DNA of 64,000 bases from Brasenia schreberi (taxonomy: Eukaryota > Streptophyta > Magnoliopsida > Nymphaeales > Cabombaceae). The notes under the pieces are model-generated. The model did no database searches, was not told the origin of the DNA, and saw only the letters and a list, made by a program, of their open reading frames with translations. Location of the stretch: contig JAYKKT010000037.1 in the NCBI GenBank assembly GCA_036023115.1, positions 1,618,001-1,682,000 of the forward strand, written 5' to 3'. Within the stretch, counting starts at the first letter, position 1. Every line of letters starts with the position of its first letter. This document shows positions 1 to 11,634 of the stretch, in pieces. A program made the translations under genes and the position numbers.

Positions 1-66
1 TTTCTCTATCTGAAATCTATTGGCAGGTTTGTTTATTCTTCATATATTGTATCCGGCTTTTTACAG

Positions 67-2575
67 GGGAAGCCATGACGGTGACATTGGTATTGTTGAT
101 GTCAAGAAGATGGAGCTATGCCAATGGGTGAAAAGGGTTTACCTTGGAACACGTGTTTCAACCCTGGAGTTTTGTCCAACTGAAAGGTAATGTAGTTTCA
201 GGGAACTTTTTAGAACAAGAATGAGTGCCTTGTCGTCACGTTTATTGTTTTTTGGTGGAAATTTACTTTTCCTAGATAAGGTTCACATTCATATGAAACA
301 AATTTTCATCTAGAATATAGTAAAAGTTTCATATTAGCCTCAAGTCGATTCTTTGTTAAGATGATTGTTTTTAAAGTTCCTAAGACTTCTATCTTTGTCC
401 CAGAACGTGTATAAGGTTTCATCCACAAATATTACATCCACTTCTCCTTTCCATATGACATCTGTTGGTTTCCACGCATACATGAATTCAAAGTGATTTT
501 GTGAAAAAAAATTCTTCATCAAACGGACTGTATCTTATTTTTCAAGGATACAATCCTTATAAATGACATATTCGCTTTCACTAATATTCACCAATGGCTT
601 ATTATAAAGGTTTTGTACATCAATTTGTTAGTATAGATGGTGTACAATTTTATTTTTCTATGACCATTCCCAATCACCTTCCTAAGCAGGCAATATTGCT
701 CCAAACAATCTTTTGATGAGAAGGCTTAAGCTTTGATACATAAAAGATTTGATGCATAAACAAAAGGCTTAAGCTTAGTTTTCCCACTCTCAAAACTATG
801 GATTTTAGGTCTATAATTTGGACTTAGAGTTTTGTACTAAGCACTGGAAACATACAACGCATACATGAATTTGTTAAGTTGGCAAGTCTCTCAGGAATTG
901 TTTCATCTATATTAATCATTAGAATATATAAATTCTTCCTGTCATTCTTTTCCCAGATCCTTTCGTGTTTCTTATGCTTTTCAGTGGCATTATTCATGTC
1001 ATTTTCAAATCTTTAAGTCATACTTAGGCTCTTGGATGTTCCCGTCCACGTAGCCCCATAAATGCATGGAGTAAAATAGTTCTCCAAGTTGCAGGTTCAT
1101 ATGTTAGTTTTAGCGCTTAGTTTAAAGCTAAACCATCTCGCTTTTCCTTTGATCTTACATGACATAAAGAAAGACTAACCTTTCAAGGAGATTTCCATAG
1201 AAGCACAAAACGACCACATTCTTTCCGAGCTTCCCCAAATCTAGAGAAACATGACATCTAAATTAGACGTACAAGATCTTGCAAATCCTTCTCCAGGAAC
1301 CAACTTGGTTTTAGACTTGTTAATGATATAGATTATCGACTCTGGATTTCAAGAAAGAGAATGGCATGAGCCCTTTATTAGCTTTGGTGACACTTCAAAA
1401 TCAGTTCCATCTAGTATATGAATTTATAAAGTACAGGGACAAGTGTTGGATCAAACAAATTCATATTGAAGGTCAAAAGGTTTGAAGAAGCACAAGCATT
1501 GCAATCTCTTAGACTATCTATTTGCAGAGGAAGAAGGAACAGAGACATAGAGAGGCTAGCTGTTGGCGAGCCCCATAGGTTAGCCACACTGTTGCGGAGT
1601 AAAACCTGAAGCTAGGACTTTCCCATTCAGGGCCCATGTTGAGCATCATGTGTAAGAAAGGTGCTTCAAACCTGTGGCATCCCGTCTAGCAGCGTGAGGC
1701 TGTTTACTAGGCCAACTCTTAGGCATCATACTGTAGTTGGTAACTTTTTTCCAGCATGGAAGCCTCTTCAAGTATTGGCACTTGATGGGCTTTTTAACAC
1801 TCCATTAGTTCCTGTGAGATCGTTGTCCTTCAAAAAGGAGAAAACAAGCAAAGAAAAGTGAAAGAGAATGCTGGAACCTAGGCTTACTACATCATGCTGC
1901 ATATTTTAGGATATTTATGATGCTATTTTCATTTATTCAGTATATTGAACGGCCTCTGTGGCTTTCTCGGTTATCTCTTGCATTATCTTATTATTGGATG
2001 TTATGGTCCATGTAAATGTAGTTTCAGCAAAACCAGGAAATCACTGAGGGTGAGTCCAAAGTATAAACAAGTTTTGCCATGAACGTGAAGTTGCTTGTCT
2101 ATAGTATGTGCTAAACTAAAATGTCCTAGAAAAGGATGAATTTGCACATTGTGGTCGGCTCTTTGCATGGGCTTATTAATAGGATTTGCACTAGGCTGTA
2201 ACTGAGCAAGTAGGGATTGTGGCTTGCAGGGTGATACTTTCTACATCAAACGAATGGGATGCAGTCGTCACTAAGCTTACCATTCCAGCAGACTGGAAAG
2301 GTGCTCTCTCTCTCTCTCTCTCTTATGCGATGGACATGGGTTCAGGTCCATGTGAATAATTTCTTGTACTTGATGTGTCCATTTCTGCAGAATGGCATAT
2401 ATATGTACTGCTGTTAGGACTCTTCCTGGCATCTGCTGTCTTGTGTTACATCTTCTTTGAGAAATCCGATTCATTTTGGAAGCTTCCTGCTACAAGGAAT
2501 CAGCACGTGAGACCACCACCTGTTAAATCTATCATTCGGGATTCACAATCATTAGATGATCAAGATCCATGGTGA
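67..2575 (+). CDS. SEC12/PHF1-like WD40 membrane protein, 3' part (last three exons)
   Basis: Three exons join in frame: 67-186 (after ttacag), 2230-2300 and 2391-2575, all with GT/AG borders; the 5' part lies outside the window. The first exon encodes a WD40-type segment (GDIGIVDVKKMELCQWVKR, then LEFCPTER). The second gives STSNEWDAVVTKLTIPADWK. The last gives a hydrophobic membrane segment (YVLLLGLFLASAVLCYIFF), a polar tail ending SLDDQDPW and a TGA stop. A cytosolic beta-propeller followed by one membrane anchor near the C-terminus is the plan of SEC12-type ER proteins. In yeast SEC12 loads GTP onto Sar1 to start COPII vesicles; the plant relative PHF1 instead helps phosphate transporters leave the ER. 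I cannot tell SEC12-like from PHF1 with only the last third. Intron 187-2229 is about 2 kb and holds nothing I recognise. A CT microsatellite starts just inside the last intron (2303-2322). Confidence 0.75.
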
Positions 2576-3334
2576 ACTTTATAGTTGTAGTAATTGGGCA
2601 GCAGAATATTTCCTTCTTTGCTGTGTAAACGGCTTCATTTTGAGGCACCAAATTCGGAATCATTACCTTTTAGCTCTCTTATTATCAGCACAAATTAATT
2701 TTTAAACTCTTTTATCGTTGGTGCAAGTGTATCTGTGTAATTAATTAGTGGGGTTTCATTTCATTGATATGTGAATTTCCTAATTGTTGAAGGAGTTGCT
2801 TCTTATTTCAAGTTTTTTTTAATATCTGAGTCTGACAGTTATCAATATTTTGTATTACCTGTTCTGCTCTTATTTTGGTTGACAAATGTAAGGAACATGA
2901 TTGAGAAATGTATCGTGGGAACATTGTTTATGCCTTCCTGATACATGGATGGATGATAGGTTTCACGAGTACAACTTGACTTTTGTGCTGTGTGCTGTGA
3001 TTGCATCAGAGACTCCTTAGTTCTGAATGTAGAAGTTATCATTTTGTACTCTGTCACGCTTTAGTACATAGCAGCTAATGTTACCGATAATTGGAAAACA
3101 TTCTAATATTTTATAAGCTTCAAAACAATATGGTCGCTACATATAGGTTTACTTTTAAAATGCGAGAAGAATGTATTCCTTAATACATTTTTTCTTATCC
3201 TGTATAAGTTACATTTCTCTTTTTTAAGAAAACCTATTTTTTAACATTTTATTGTATGCTCATATAAAAGGGCCATAATTTTTCTTTTTTCTTTTACATT
3301 TTTGAAATTTCAATTCTTCAATTCTTCTTTTCAG

Positions 3335-3400
3335 TCAATCCCAATTGAAAAGTATACTGCAGAAGAAACAGTCAAGAAATTGTCTCGAATGAGATTGGGC
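3335..3400 (+). other. Candidate orphan exon, unidentified
   Basis: A pyrimidine-rich tract ending ttttcag precedes exactly 22 codons that read SIPIEKYTAEETVKKLSRMR then LG, and the block ends at gtatgt. Splice-site quality and amino acid composition look exon-like. The block lies downstream of the stop of the SEC12-like gene and no partner exon was found, so it may be a gene fragment or chance. Confidence 0.25.
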
Positions 3401-3650
3401 GTATGTATTGCATGTTTCCTTCTATGAAAATATAATGATGCCCTGACATGATCCTCAAGCCTGAGTAGCTAATGGCTCAATTCTAAGGACAGAGGTTATT
3501 CTCATTCATCAATCCATGATTTGAAATGTACTGAAGATTTTGATGTCTTTTGTTTCTGCATGTGCATCAACAAAATTATATCAGTAATATAGAAACATTT
3601 GGGTAATTTAGATCACAATACTAAGGCACCGAGAAACAAACTTTTCCCTG

Positions 3651-3815
3651 CTAATTGATATACCTTTGAGGGTTCCTGATAAAATCAGAACCTTTTCCAT
3701 AGAGGTTTTCCCAACGATAATGTTGAAGACCAAAGCCAGGTATCTCCGCCAGATAAGGCAGGACCAGAAGGTGGTTAGGAAGCAGTGAGACAATCTGAGT
3801 CCGTAGCGGCCTTGT
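3651..3815 (-). other. Candidate 3'-terminal coding fragment, unidentified
   Basis: On the minus strand an open frame reads through LPYLAEIPGFGLQHY and RWENLYGKGSDFIRNPQ and ends at a TAG (3651-3653). The composition looks protein-like. I do not recognise the family, see no start codon, and cannot place an acceptor with confidence. It could be a relic exon. Confidence 0.2.
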
Positions 3816-4024
3816 GCATTATGAACCTAGTCATATTTTTCATGGAAAGAAATCTGATTCAAGAAACGGAAACGTTGTGTTGCGTTGGACTTAAAAGGTG
3901 GTCCATATAGAATCTGGAATGAGCCCTTTATGCTTTGGTGCTTGACATGCATGTCCATATTCAAGTTGTATGCAAGCTCTGTTGCCTTTGAAGATTGGTG
4001 AATCTAAAAAGTTAACACCCCGCA

Positions 4025-4135
4025 CTCAGAGTGTTAGCTGACCTGACAGGGCAATTGATTCACAAGATGTGGGTTGTCAGTTGGATTTCCAGGGCGTGCA
4101 TACCTGGCTTCGGCCTCCCCACTGTAACAAAAGAA
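4025..4135 (+). repeat. tRNA-derived SINE-like copy
   Basis: A box A-like run (TTAGCTGACCTGACAGGGC) is followed by the block gattcacaag, a degenerate box B, and an end reading cggcctccccactgtaac plus an A-rich tail. The same order of blocks recurs near 30605, 42690 and 43555. Confidence 0.5.
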
Positions 4136-5387
4136 AAAGGAAAGGGCACTCCCTTGCTCTTGATTTTCAGCTTTTCTCAACTATACGAGTAAAACCTCTA
4201 TTTTAGCATACAGATTGATTACATCTTTTAGGATATTGCAGCATCTCTATTTCTTGTTTCTTTCGGACTCTGAGAATTTTATGTTCCTGTCACTCTCTTG
4301 TTGCCAAATGCTTATGGGCCTATGAGCCTTTGAGACAATCCAGCGGCCCCTGTCACTTCTCTGTTGATGAAGAGGCCAAATCCAACATCATACTGGGGTA
4401 CAGGAACTTGGCTCAGAATGCATCAAAAGATTAAACACATTCCTTTTCAAAAACCTTTTCTGCCATTGCATTTGCAAACTTCAACTTTCCCTACAATAGA
4501 ATGGTTGGTTTCTCAGTGGGATTCTTTTCGACTTAATCTTCTGCGTGAGAGCATCTTTTATGAAGACCATTAGATTAATGATTCTGTGATTCGAGGATCC
4601 TCATATTAGTTTATGTGTGCAAGTTCTTGTTAATGATTGTTTAATTCGTTGAAAGCTGATCTTTTGGCAATAAAGGCTTTTTAGAAATCACAGAGTAAGA
4701 TGTGATTAGCGCTTTTAAGAGGATTAAGTCATTATCTTTAGAGCCCTCTTTCGTACCTAAGAGTAGCAGTCTTTCTAATAAATGGGAGCAATGAAAGGAC
4801 TTATTAGCATTACCGTAGATCCAAAATGAAGGGAAGTAGAATAAGGGAAGGTGTGAAGCCTGATTACAGCACGACTAAGTGATTAAGCCGATGGCGGGTT
4901 GGGTCCTAGCATTACTTAATCCAACTCAAGAAGAGTTTTGCCCCATATCCTTCATGGTCAAGTGTTGGATCAAGCTAGTCCTCTAACATTTTAGCGGTTT
5001 GTCGGCAAAAATCAAGTTCTTTGGATCCTGAAGGTTTGGGTTTTAGAAATTAGGATGGGAACTAGCGTAGCAAGGAGGAGCTAATCGAAAAAGGTCGTCT
5101 TAGTTTGGATTGTTCTCTGCAACTTGCGAATATCAAAACTAGTATTGCAGATGAAACCTGAAGAACCTTTATCTCAAGTCATTTGATGGGGAATGGGCTG
5201 CTGTATTACACTAGCAATTAGGGTTGGTGATTAGAACGTTCAATTAGACCATTTATTCTCTTGATTGAAACAAGATGTTGAATGCACAAAGTTGAAAGCT
5301 CGAACTATCAAAAAATTATCCTTGGTCTCTAGATGTTAAATGTTAATCTCCATAATGACAAACCTTTGTGGTTTGCATACATCATAA

Positions 5388-5690
5388 TACAACACAAACA
5401 ACTAAGCCTTTTCTTATGCTGAATGGAGTTGGTTACATGGATTATTTGTTCCCACAGAGTTCGATCCTATGCTATACTAAAAGTTAACTCAACAAAAGCT
5501 AGATCACTCTTTATTGTTTTCTTTCAATACTTTTTTGTCGTCTTTCTCTCTCTTTCAACATTTCACCGTCCAAATCCTCATAAATGAGCTTCCTTTGATC
5601 GTCTTTCCACATGTTAATACTATCTTAAATGATTTTTCTACATTGGCACCACTCCAAATATATGAGAAATGAGCAGAAGCACCACACGGG
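5388..5690 (-). mobile_element. RTE-type LINE 3' fragment
   Basis: Read on the minus strand this is a degenerate copy of the 3' end of the LINE at 22904-25786. It shares the block ctaagccttttc near a CAA-rich tail, the block ttacatggattatttgttcc, and the following C-terminal coding stretch, now full of stops. It is 5' truncated, as is usual for LINE copies. Confidence 0.6.
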
Positions 5691-6239
5691 CTATTCAGAC
5701 TCATCCCATTAATTAACTTGAAGTACTTCCTATGTTTGGCTTGTTTGTTGAATAGCTTGTGCCAAGTTGAGCACAAGATGAACCAGGACACAAGTTATGT
5801 AAATCATACATGAGCTCCCTCATATAGATTGTAAACTGAATTTGCGTATATGGTTTTCACTACAGAACGGGATTCTTGTTCGTTTAGGCCATAAGTTGGT
5901 CTATTAGATGATTCTGTCATAAACTTGGAACTCTTGATTATTTGATCACATGTAAACAAGTTACGTAACACTGCTTCTACACACACACTACACCCACACA
6001 TTCTAAGCTTTAGCCGTCACCAGCAGATCTGCTGCAAATTATTTTTAAGATAAATGAATGAGTTGTGGACGAGCTGAACCAAACCAAGGCACACTGAACT
6101 GAGTAAGTACCCTTTGATTCAAGGAACTTGGCATCGGTTCTTCAAGTGACTAAAGGACTCTCGTAATTGGAAATTTGTAGTAATTATTTTGGTTTTGTGT
6201 TCGATGCAAACACATGATGAATCTCGGTCTGATAAAAGC

Positions 6240-6330
6240 TCACATGCAGGCAGTATAATTCCAAAGATTGGTGTCTCGGGCAGGTTCGAATCGCATGGGG
6301 GCCTTCCCCCTTTCTGAAATTTTGCGACAC
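6240..6330 (+). repeat. Possible tRNA-derived repeat with box B-like sequence
   Basis: The string GGTTCGAATCGC near 6283-6294 resembles a pol III B box. No complete cloverleaf can be drawn around it (the flanking arms do not pair), so this is not called a tRNA. It may be a relic SINE head. Confidence 0.2.
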
Positions 6331-6599
6331 AAAACGTACAATTATATTTATATAATATTTCAACATTAATTATATATGGGTGCCAACCATTTTTATCTTA
6401 TTAATATTTTGTTTATTTTAACAAGCAATTGTGTTATGTATGAATAATACCTGCAGGTATGAGTTAGATGTGTGTGTGCGCGCTTCTGTTTTGGGTGTCA
6501 TATTGATATGGCTAGCAGATGGGAGGGAGTCGAGCCATGCAGCTGCAATTGTTGAATCCTCCACTCTTTTGAAATCACAGAATCGATAATTACACGAAG

Positions 6600-6730
6600 C
6601 GAACCGACAGTGGCAGCCCTACATATGGCCAAATTGGTAGACCAGCCTACCCAAGTTTTAAATGAAAATGGTATAGCCCATGGTCGAATCCCTAAACCAA
6701 AATATACAATACACTCTTTCTTCCATTCTC
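6600..6730 (+). repeat. SINE-like repeat with A and B boxes
   Basis: TGGCCAAATTGGTAGACC fits box A and GGTCGAATCCC fits box B. The spacing is longer than in a plain tRNA and there is no tRNA fold. It is interpreted as a tRNA-derived SINE or a diverged head of one. Confidence 0.35.
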
Positions 6731-7040
6731 TTCTTCCACACCATTTTCTCGAAGAAAAGATGCGTACACCGCACCTCCCAATTCAAACAGGCGCATCTAT
6801 CCTTTAAATATAGCGCACCTTAAGCATGTCTCATCATCAACCATGAAGATTGATGTGGTTCAGTCCGTACCATCTTTTAGATAAAAATGCATAAATGCAT
6901 CTACCACCCATTGTTCTTCAAATAGCAGCACGTTTTCTCAAACATCTGTCATGACCGACTCTCTAGAACTCTATTTTGTATCGATTTTCTATAAGATAGC
7001 ATGTTACACCTTTTAAACTTCATATTGGCTTTATCTTGAT

Positions 7041-7045
7041 GATTC
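7041..7045. repeat. Target-site duplication of copia 1 (left copy)
   Basis: GATTC directly precedes the left LTR and recurs directly after the right LTR at 12995-12999. A 5-bp duplication is what copia integrase makes. Confidence 0.9.
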
Positions 7046-7464
7046 TGTCGGCGAAGAAGATTACCTTGCAGTGAAGGATGCTGATGATCGTCGGATTCCT
7101 GTGGCTCTCTGTTTTTCCAGAGATGAAAATGGCGCAGCAGTGAAGACGATGGACACGAGGTTACCTCACAGGGGCTTGCTCAGACAAATGTCGTTTCTCT
7201 GTGATTTTTTCGGTATTTCTCTGTCTATATCTCTGTCTCTATCTCTACTGCCTCTGTATGTGCCTGCCTTTATAGGCAGGCGCTCCCCCATTTGTCTGAG
7301 CTTATCCACCTTTGGCTTCCCTCGTCTGAGAGCTTTAACGAGCGGCCGTTACCGGAAAATCCGATAACGGCTGTCCGTTACTTGGTTTGGCCTAATCCTC
7401 AGGTAACGGCTCGATGGCCAATCCAGCCGTTACTCGAGCCGAGAATGACCACCGTTTTGTAACA
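7046..7464 (-). repeat. Copia 1 3' LTR
   Basis: The 419-bp repeat begins tgtcggcgaagaag and ends ttttgtaaca on the plus strand, giving TG...CA ends in both directions. It contains a TATA box inside a 20-bp palindrome (7262-7281) and five AACGG/CCGTT motifs between about 7345 and 7430. It pairs with 12563-12994. Confidence 0.9.
7262..7281 (-). promoter_or_regulatory. LTR TATA box embedded in a palindrome
   Basis: GCCTGCCTTTATAGGCAGGC: a TATAAA core (minus strand) flanked by perfectly complementary 7-bp GC-rich arms. Related palindromes occupy the same LTR position at 12779-12798, 13689-13709 and 63478-63500. The position fits the core promoter before R. Confidence 0.6.
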
Positions 7465-7474
7465 TCTCCCACTT
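7465..7474 (-). other. Copia 1 polypurine tract
   Basis: AAGTGGGAGA on the minus strand lies directly against the 3' LTR, the expected priming site for plus-strand DNA synthesis. The same tract adjoins the LTR at 63679. Confidence 0.8.
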
Positions 7475-7574
7475 AGCCATTCGAGCCAAGTGTATTGACA
7501 TACTGGTTTTCCAACTATTTTTCAGGGGTTTTCCCTAGTTATGTCGATTCCTGATTACTATTGTAATCAGAACC

Positions 7575-7682
7575 TGTTGTGTGGTTATTTACCTATACAA
7601 CAAATCATCCATTGTATGGTTATTTATCTATACAACAATTGTATATTTGTTGTATGGTTGTTCGCCTATACAACAAATCAAA
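7575..7682. repeat. Tandem hairpin repeats in the copia 3' untranslated region
   Basis: Three degenerate units each read roughly TTGTATGGTTATTTACCTAT followed by ACAA; the ends (TTGTAT and ATACAA) are complementary, so each unit can form a small hairpin. The array sits between the RNase H stop and the polypurine tract. The same array is present at about 63790-63895. Confidence 0.6.
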
Positions 7683-10660
7683 CATATCTCAATCTCATGT
7701 TTCTAACATGTTTTGAGAAGAGTTCTTCCGTTATGCCTTTTGTTAAGGGGTCTGTCAATATGTCTACCGTTGGCATGTATGAGATAGATATTTCCTTTCT
7801 CATAACCATATCATGAAGATAGTGGTATTTTACCATTATATGCTTGCTTTTTGAGCAATCTGCTCCACTCTTAATAAGAGTAATTGCTGCATTGTTATCG
7901 CCTGACTTATCTGTTATCTCCAACTTCATGTCTTGTATGAAGCGGCTTATCCAGACAACACTTTTTGCAGCCATACAGCAAGCAACATACTCAGCTTCCT
8001 GTGTATGCAACGCTACACAACCCTGTTTATTGCATGCCCAAGAAACAGCACCACCTCCAAATAAGAATATTTGTCTTGAGGTTGATTTGCTATCATCTTT
8101 GCTCCCATCAAAGTCAGCATTTGAGTATCCTACCACTTTTAGTTCATTTGCTTGAAAACACAGTTTCAAGTCCTTTGTTCCTTTCAGATATCTTAGAATC
8201 CTTTTTACAACTACCCAATGCTACCAACCAGGATTACTTTGATATTTACTGACAAGACCAACAACAAAGTTGATATATGGTCTTTTACACAATATAACAT
8301 ACATCAAGCTGCCAACAACTGTGCATAAGGAACATTAGGCTTATCGTCTCCTTCATTGGGACAATCAGCCTTACTTAATTTCACTCCTTTTGCAACAGGT
8401 GTATCTGCAGACTTGCATTAACCCATTTTGAACTTCTTGAGGATATAGTCTATATATCTCTCCTGACTCAGGCATAAGAGTCTAGATTCTCTATCTCGAG
8501 AAATCTTTATACCCAGGATATAGGATGCTTCCCCCATATCCTTCATTTCGAACTTCGAGTTCAACCATGACTTGGTTTTGACAATCATCTCATTGTCGTT
8601 TCGAGTCAACAATATGTCATCTACATATAATGATAAGATGACAAAGTGGCTCCCACTGTTCCAGACATAAACACAGTGATTAAGTTTGTTAGCCACAAAC
8701 CCAAGTTCTATAATGGCATTTTGAAAGGTCAAATACCATTGGCGAGGTGATTGTTTCAGGCCATATAGGGATTTTTTCAACCTATATACTTTATTTTCTT
8801 GGCCTTCAACCACAAATCCTTCAGGCTGCAGCATGTATATAATTTCTTCTAAATCTCTATTTAGAAAGGTTGTCTTTACATCTAACTGATGTAAATCCAA
8901 ATCATAGTATGCAAATATTGTTAGGATTATTCGTATGGATGCAAATTTCGCAACTGGGGAATATGTCTCAACATAATCTATCCCCTCTTTTTGTGAAAAA
9001 CCTTTTGCAACCAACCTCGCTTTAAACTTATCGATTGGACCATCGACCTTGTATTTCTTTTTAAGAACCCATTTACAGCCTATAGCTTTCCTTTCTTTTG
9101 GCAAATCAGTCAATTCCCATACTCAGTTTTTCTCAATGGATTCAATTTCCTCATCCATGGCTTTTTCCCAGTCTGTTGCTTCCGATGAGTTCATTACTTT
9201 CTGATAAGTCAAGTTATCAGTCAACTCATCTAAATCTACCAAATTACACACTTCTTTTGTAAGATAAATGTGATAATCCTTTAAGTAGGACGGAGTGGCT
9301 CTTGGCCTCTTATGTTCACTTAAGGTATCGGTAGTTTCAGGAAGATCTTCTATGGGCTCAAAAGATGATTGGTTTAAATCTACCAAATCATCAACACATT
9401 CCTTATTATTTTCCAAGATGTCATTCTTAGAATTTTCTAAGAATTCAACATCTCTGCTGTCAATGAGTCTGTGGTCCTTATGATAAAACCAATATCCTTT
9501 TGAACCTTTTGGGTATCCAATAAATATATACCTCAAGGACCTACTGTCTAGTTTATCTCTAGACTGATCAAGGATCTTAACATGTGCAATGAGATGACCT
9601 AGGTTGGGTTTTCTTCCAAACCACATCTCATATGGTGTAGTGAATACAACTTTACATGGTACTCTGTTGTGTACGTAAACGGCTGTACTTACTGCTTCTC
9701 CTCAAAATACCCTTAAAAGAGAGGCATCAATCAGTATAGATCTTGTCATGTTTAGCAAGGTTCTATTGTATCTTTCAGCTACACCATTTTGTTGAGGTGT
9801 CCTGGGCATTGAGTTTTGTTTAGTAATACCAAAGTCTTTGCAAAATTCTAAGAATTCTACCGAGGTATACTCACCTCCTCTGTCTGATCTCAAGACTTTG
9901 ATCGAATGCCCTAATTGATTTTCTATTTCTTTCTTATATTCTTTGAAAGCATCAAGTGCCTCTGATTTATGTGCCAAAAGATATATATACATATATCTAG
10001 AGTAATCATCGATAAAGGTTATAAAGTAACCCTTTCCTCGATATATCTTTACTCTGAAAGGTCTACATAAATTTGTGTGAATAATTTCTAACAAGGTTGT
10101 TGCTCTTATTGTTTCCTTGGGAAAGACTTTCCTTGTCATTTTCCCTTGTATGCAAGCTTCACACTTATTGAAAGTTTTTTTCTCAAATCTGGGCAATAAG
10201 TCAAAGTTGGATAATTTCCTAAACTTTTCTAGACTTATATGCCCTAGGCGTTTATGCCACATATTCACATCAACAGAAAAGACACTCTCAATATAAACAG
10301 AAGATTGATGATTTTCATTATTAGATAACTTGAACAGTCCATGTTCTACATCAAATTCTCCTGAGAACAAGATTCTCTCATGTTTGCCCATAGTCACCTT
10401 GTTAGGTATAAACCTAACTTCAAAACTTTTCTTAACTAAGGTAGGGACCGAGACTAGATTGTGCCTTATTGATGGCACAATTAACACATTGGTTAGTACA
10501 ATTGGTTTACCTTCTATAAATATCCTAAAGGATCCAATAACCAGAATATCTGAAAAAGTACTATTCCCATATATACACGATGTTCTCCAGGTTGATATTC
10601 CTTTAGGTCAAATGCCCATTCCTTGGTCTTTGAAATATATCTTGTAGCTCTCGAGTCTAT
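7678..10660 (-). pseudogene. Copia 1 pol (protease, integrase, RT, RNase H), broken
   Basis: Protease: WIDSRATRYISKTK near 10630-10670, where the catalytic DSGA motif reads DSRA. Integrase about 9123-10487: zinc-binding HKRLGH...CEACIQGK, then catalytic region with HTNLCRP (first Asp is Asn), LRSDRGGEY and PQQNGVAERYNR; in the integrase C-terminal region it lacks five residues (KRWGS) kept in copia 2 after RKPNLGHL. Reverse transcriptase 8418-9113: GCKWVLKKKYKVDG, TTFLNRDLEE, LYVDDILL (catalytic YVDD intact), ending LKKFKMG. RNase H 7678-8169: YSNADFDGSKDD (first Asp is Asn), TQEAEYVACC, KHIMVKYHYL. The domains are split among frames by stops and small indels. No autonomous transposition is expected. 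Confidence 0.88.
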
Positions 10661-10729
10661 CCACCAACTTGTAACTAGGTGGTCTAAGTATAAACATTCT
10701 GAAATTACGTAGATTATATCCTGTTTCTC

Positions 10730-11634
10730 CGACTGTCCGCGCTGTGGGTTGTTTCCTCCACATTTCTTTTTGCGATAGTCTCTCTTGTAGTGTCCGATCT
10801 TTCTATAGTTGAAACACTTGATCCGGGAAGTGGTTTCCTGCGATTTCTTAAAACTTTGACCGCCTTTCTTGTTATTCTTACCAAACCTTTTATTTGGTTT
10901 CTTTTTCTAGTTGGATTTGGAGCTAGACGCTAATTCATCCTAGACCACTAGCAATTTCTCCTTCTTTTTTTGAGCATATGTTCTTGCTCTATTACTAGCT
11001 TTAGGGCCAACTTAGAAAGGTTGATTTCTAGTCCTAGTTTTAGGACAGTGGTGACCATGTTCCATTATGGAGGAAAACTATTTAGTATGGTTGATATCCG
11101 CATCGGTTAAGGGATGACTGATTTTGCTACGACTAAGTCTCTAGCCATCACCAACATGTGATTTATATGCTCTACTATATTTTCTCCTTCTTTCATTCTA
11201 AAGGAGTTATATTTCTGTAGTAGTAACTACACATGTAATTTTGCAGTTGTATCATACTTAGTTCTTAATGAGTTAAACAACTCTTTTACGGTCTCAAATT
11301 ATTCGAAGACCCTAATCAGGTCATCCTCTATATAAGTTAATATGATTGTTCTTGCTATGGTATCGTACTTTAAAAATGTTTTATACATTTCTAACTGTTG
11401 CTGGCTTGCGTCTGGTGATGGAGGACGCACTGTTTCCTTTAAAACATACTCTACACCTTCTAGTGTTAGAGCTAGTGGGATTCTTCTCTTCCAAGTCTGA
11501 AAGTTCAGACCGTTTAGCTTTTCTGTTTTTGCCAGTTCGAACACATATATCCTAAAACTCATTTTTAGGTATTTGGCAAAAATATCAATCAAGCGGTCTA
11601 AAAGGAAACAGAAAATACACAAAACAAGAGACAT
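10730..11634 (-). pseudogene. Copia 1 gag, broken
   Basis: The gag frame starts MSLVLCIFCFLLDR and runs through KLNGLNFQTWKRRIPLALTL and TYIEDDLIRVFE before a stop at about 11299. Further gag (KLHV, LLLQKYNSFRMKEGENIVEH, SFPPSWNMVTTVL) follows with more stops. The zinc knuckle near 10770-10816 reads CFNYRKIGHYKRDYRKK, with Tyr at the second and fourth ligand positions of CX2CX4HX4C. The same two changes are present in copia 2. Confidence 0.8.

Larger units (their letters stand above)
2576..5387. other. Intergenic DNA after the SEC12-like gene
   Basis: The first few hundred bases should hold the 3' UTR of the SEC12-like gene; no unambiguous poly(A) signal stands out. The rest is AT-rich. Apart from the two exon-like pieces at 3335-3400 and 3651-3815 and a SINE-like copy near 4025-4135, listed separately, I see nothing in it. 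Confidence 0.6.

Noticed and set aside
6240..6330. Possible tRNA gene
   Set aside because: Only a box B-like string is present; acceptor and anticodon arms cannot be drawn.
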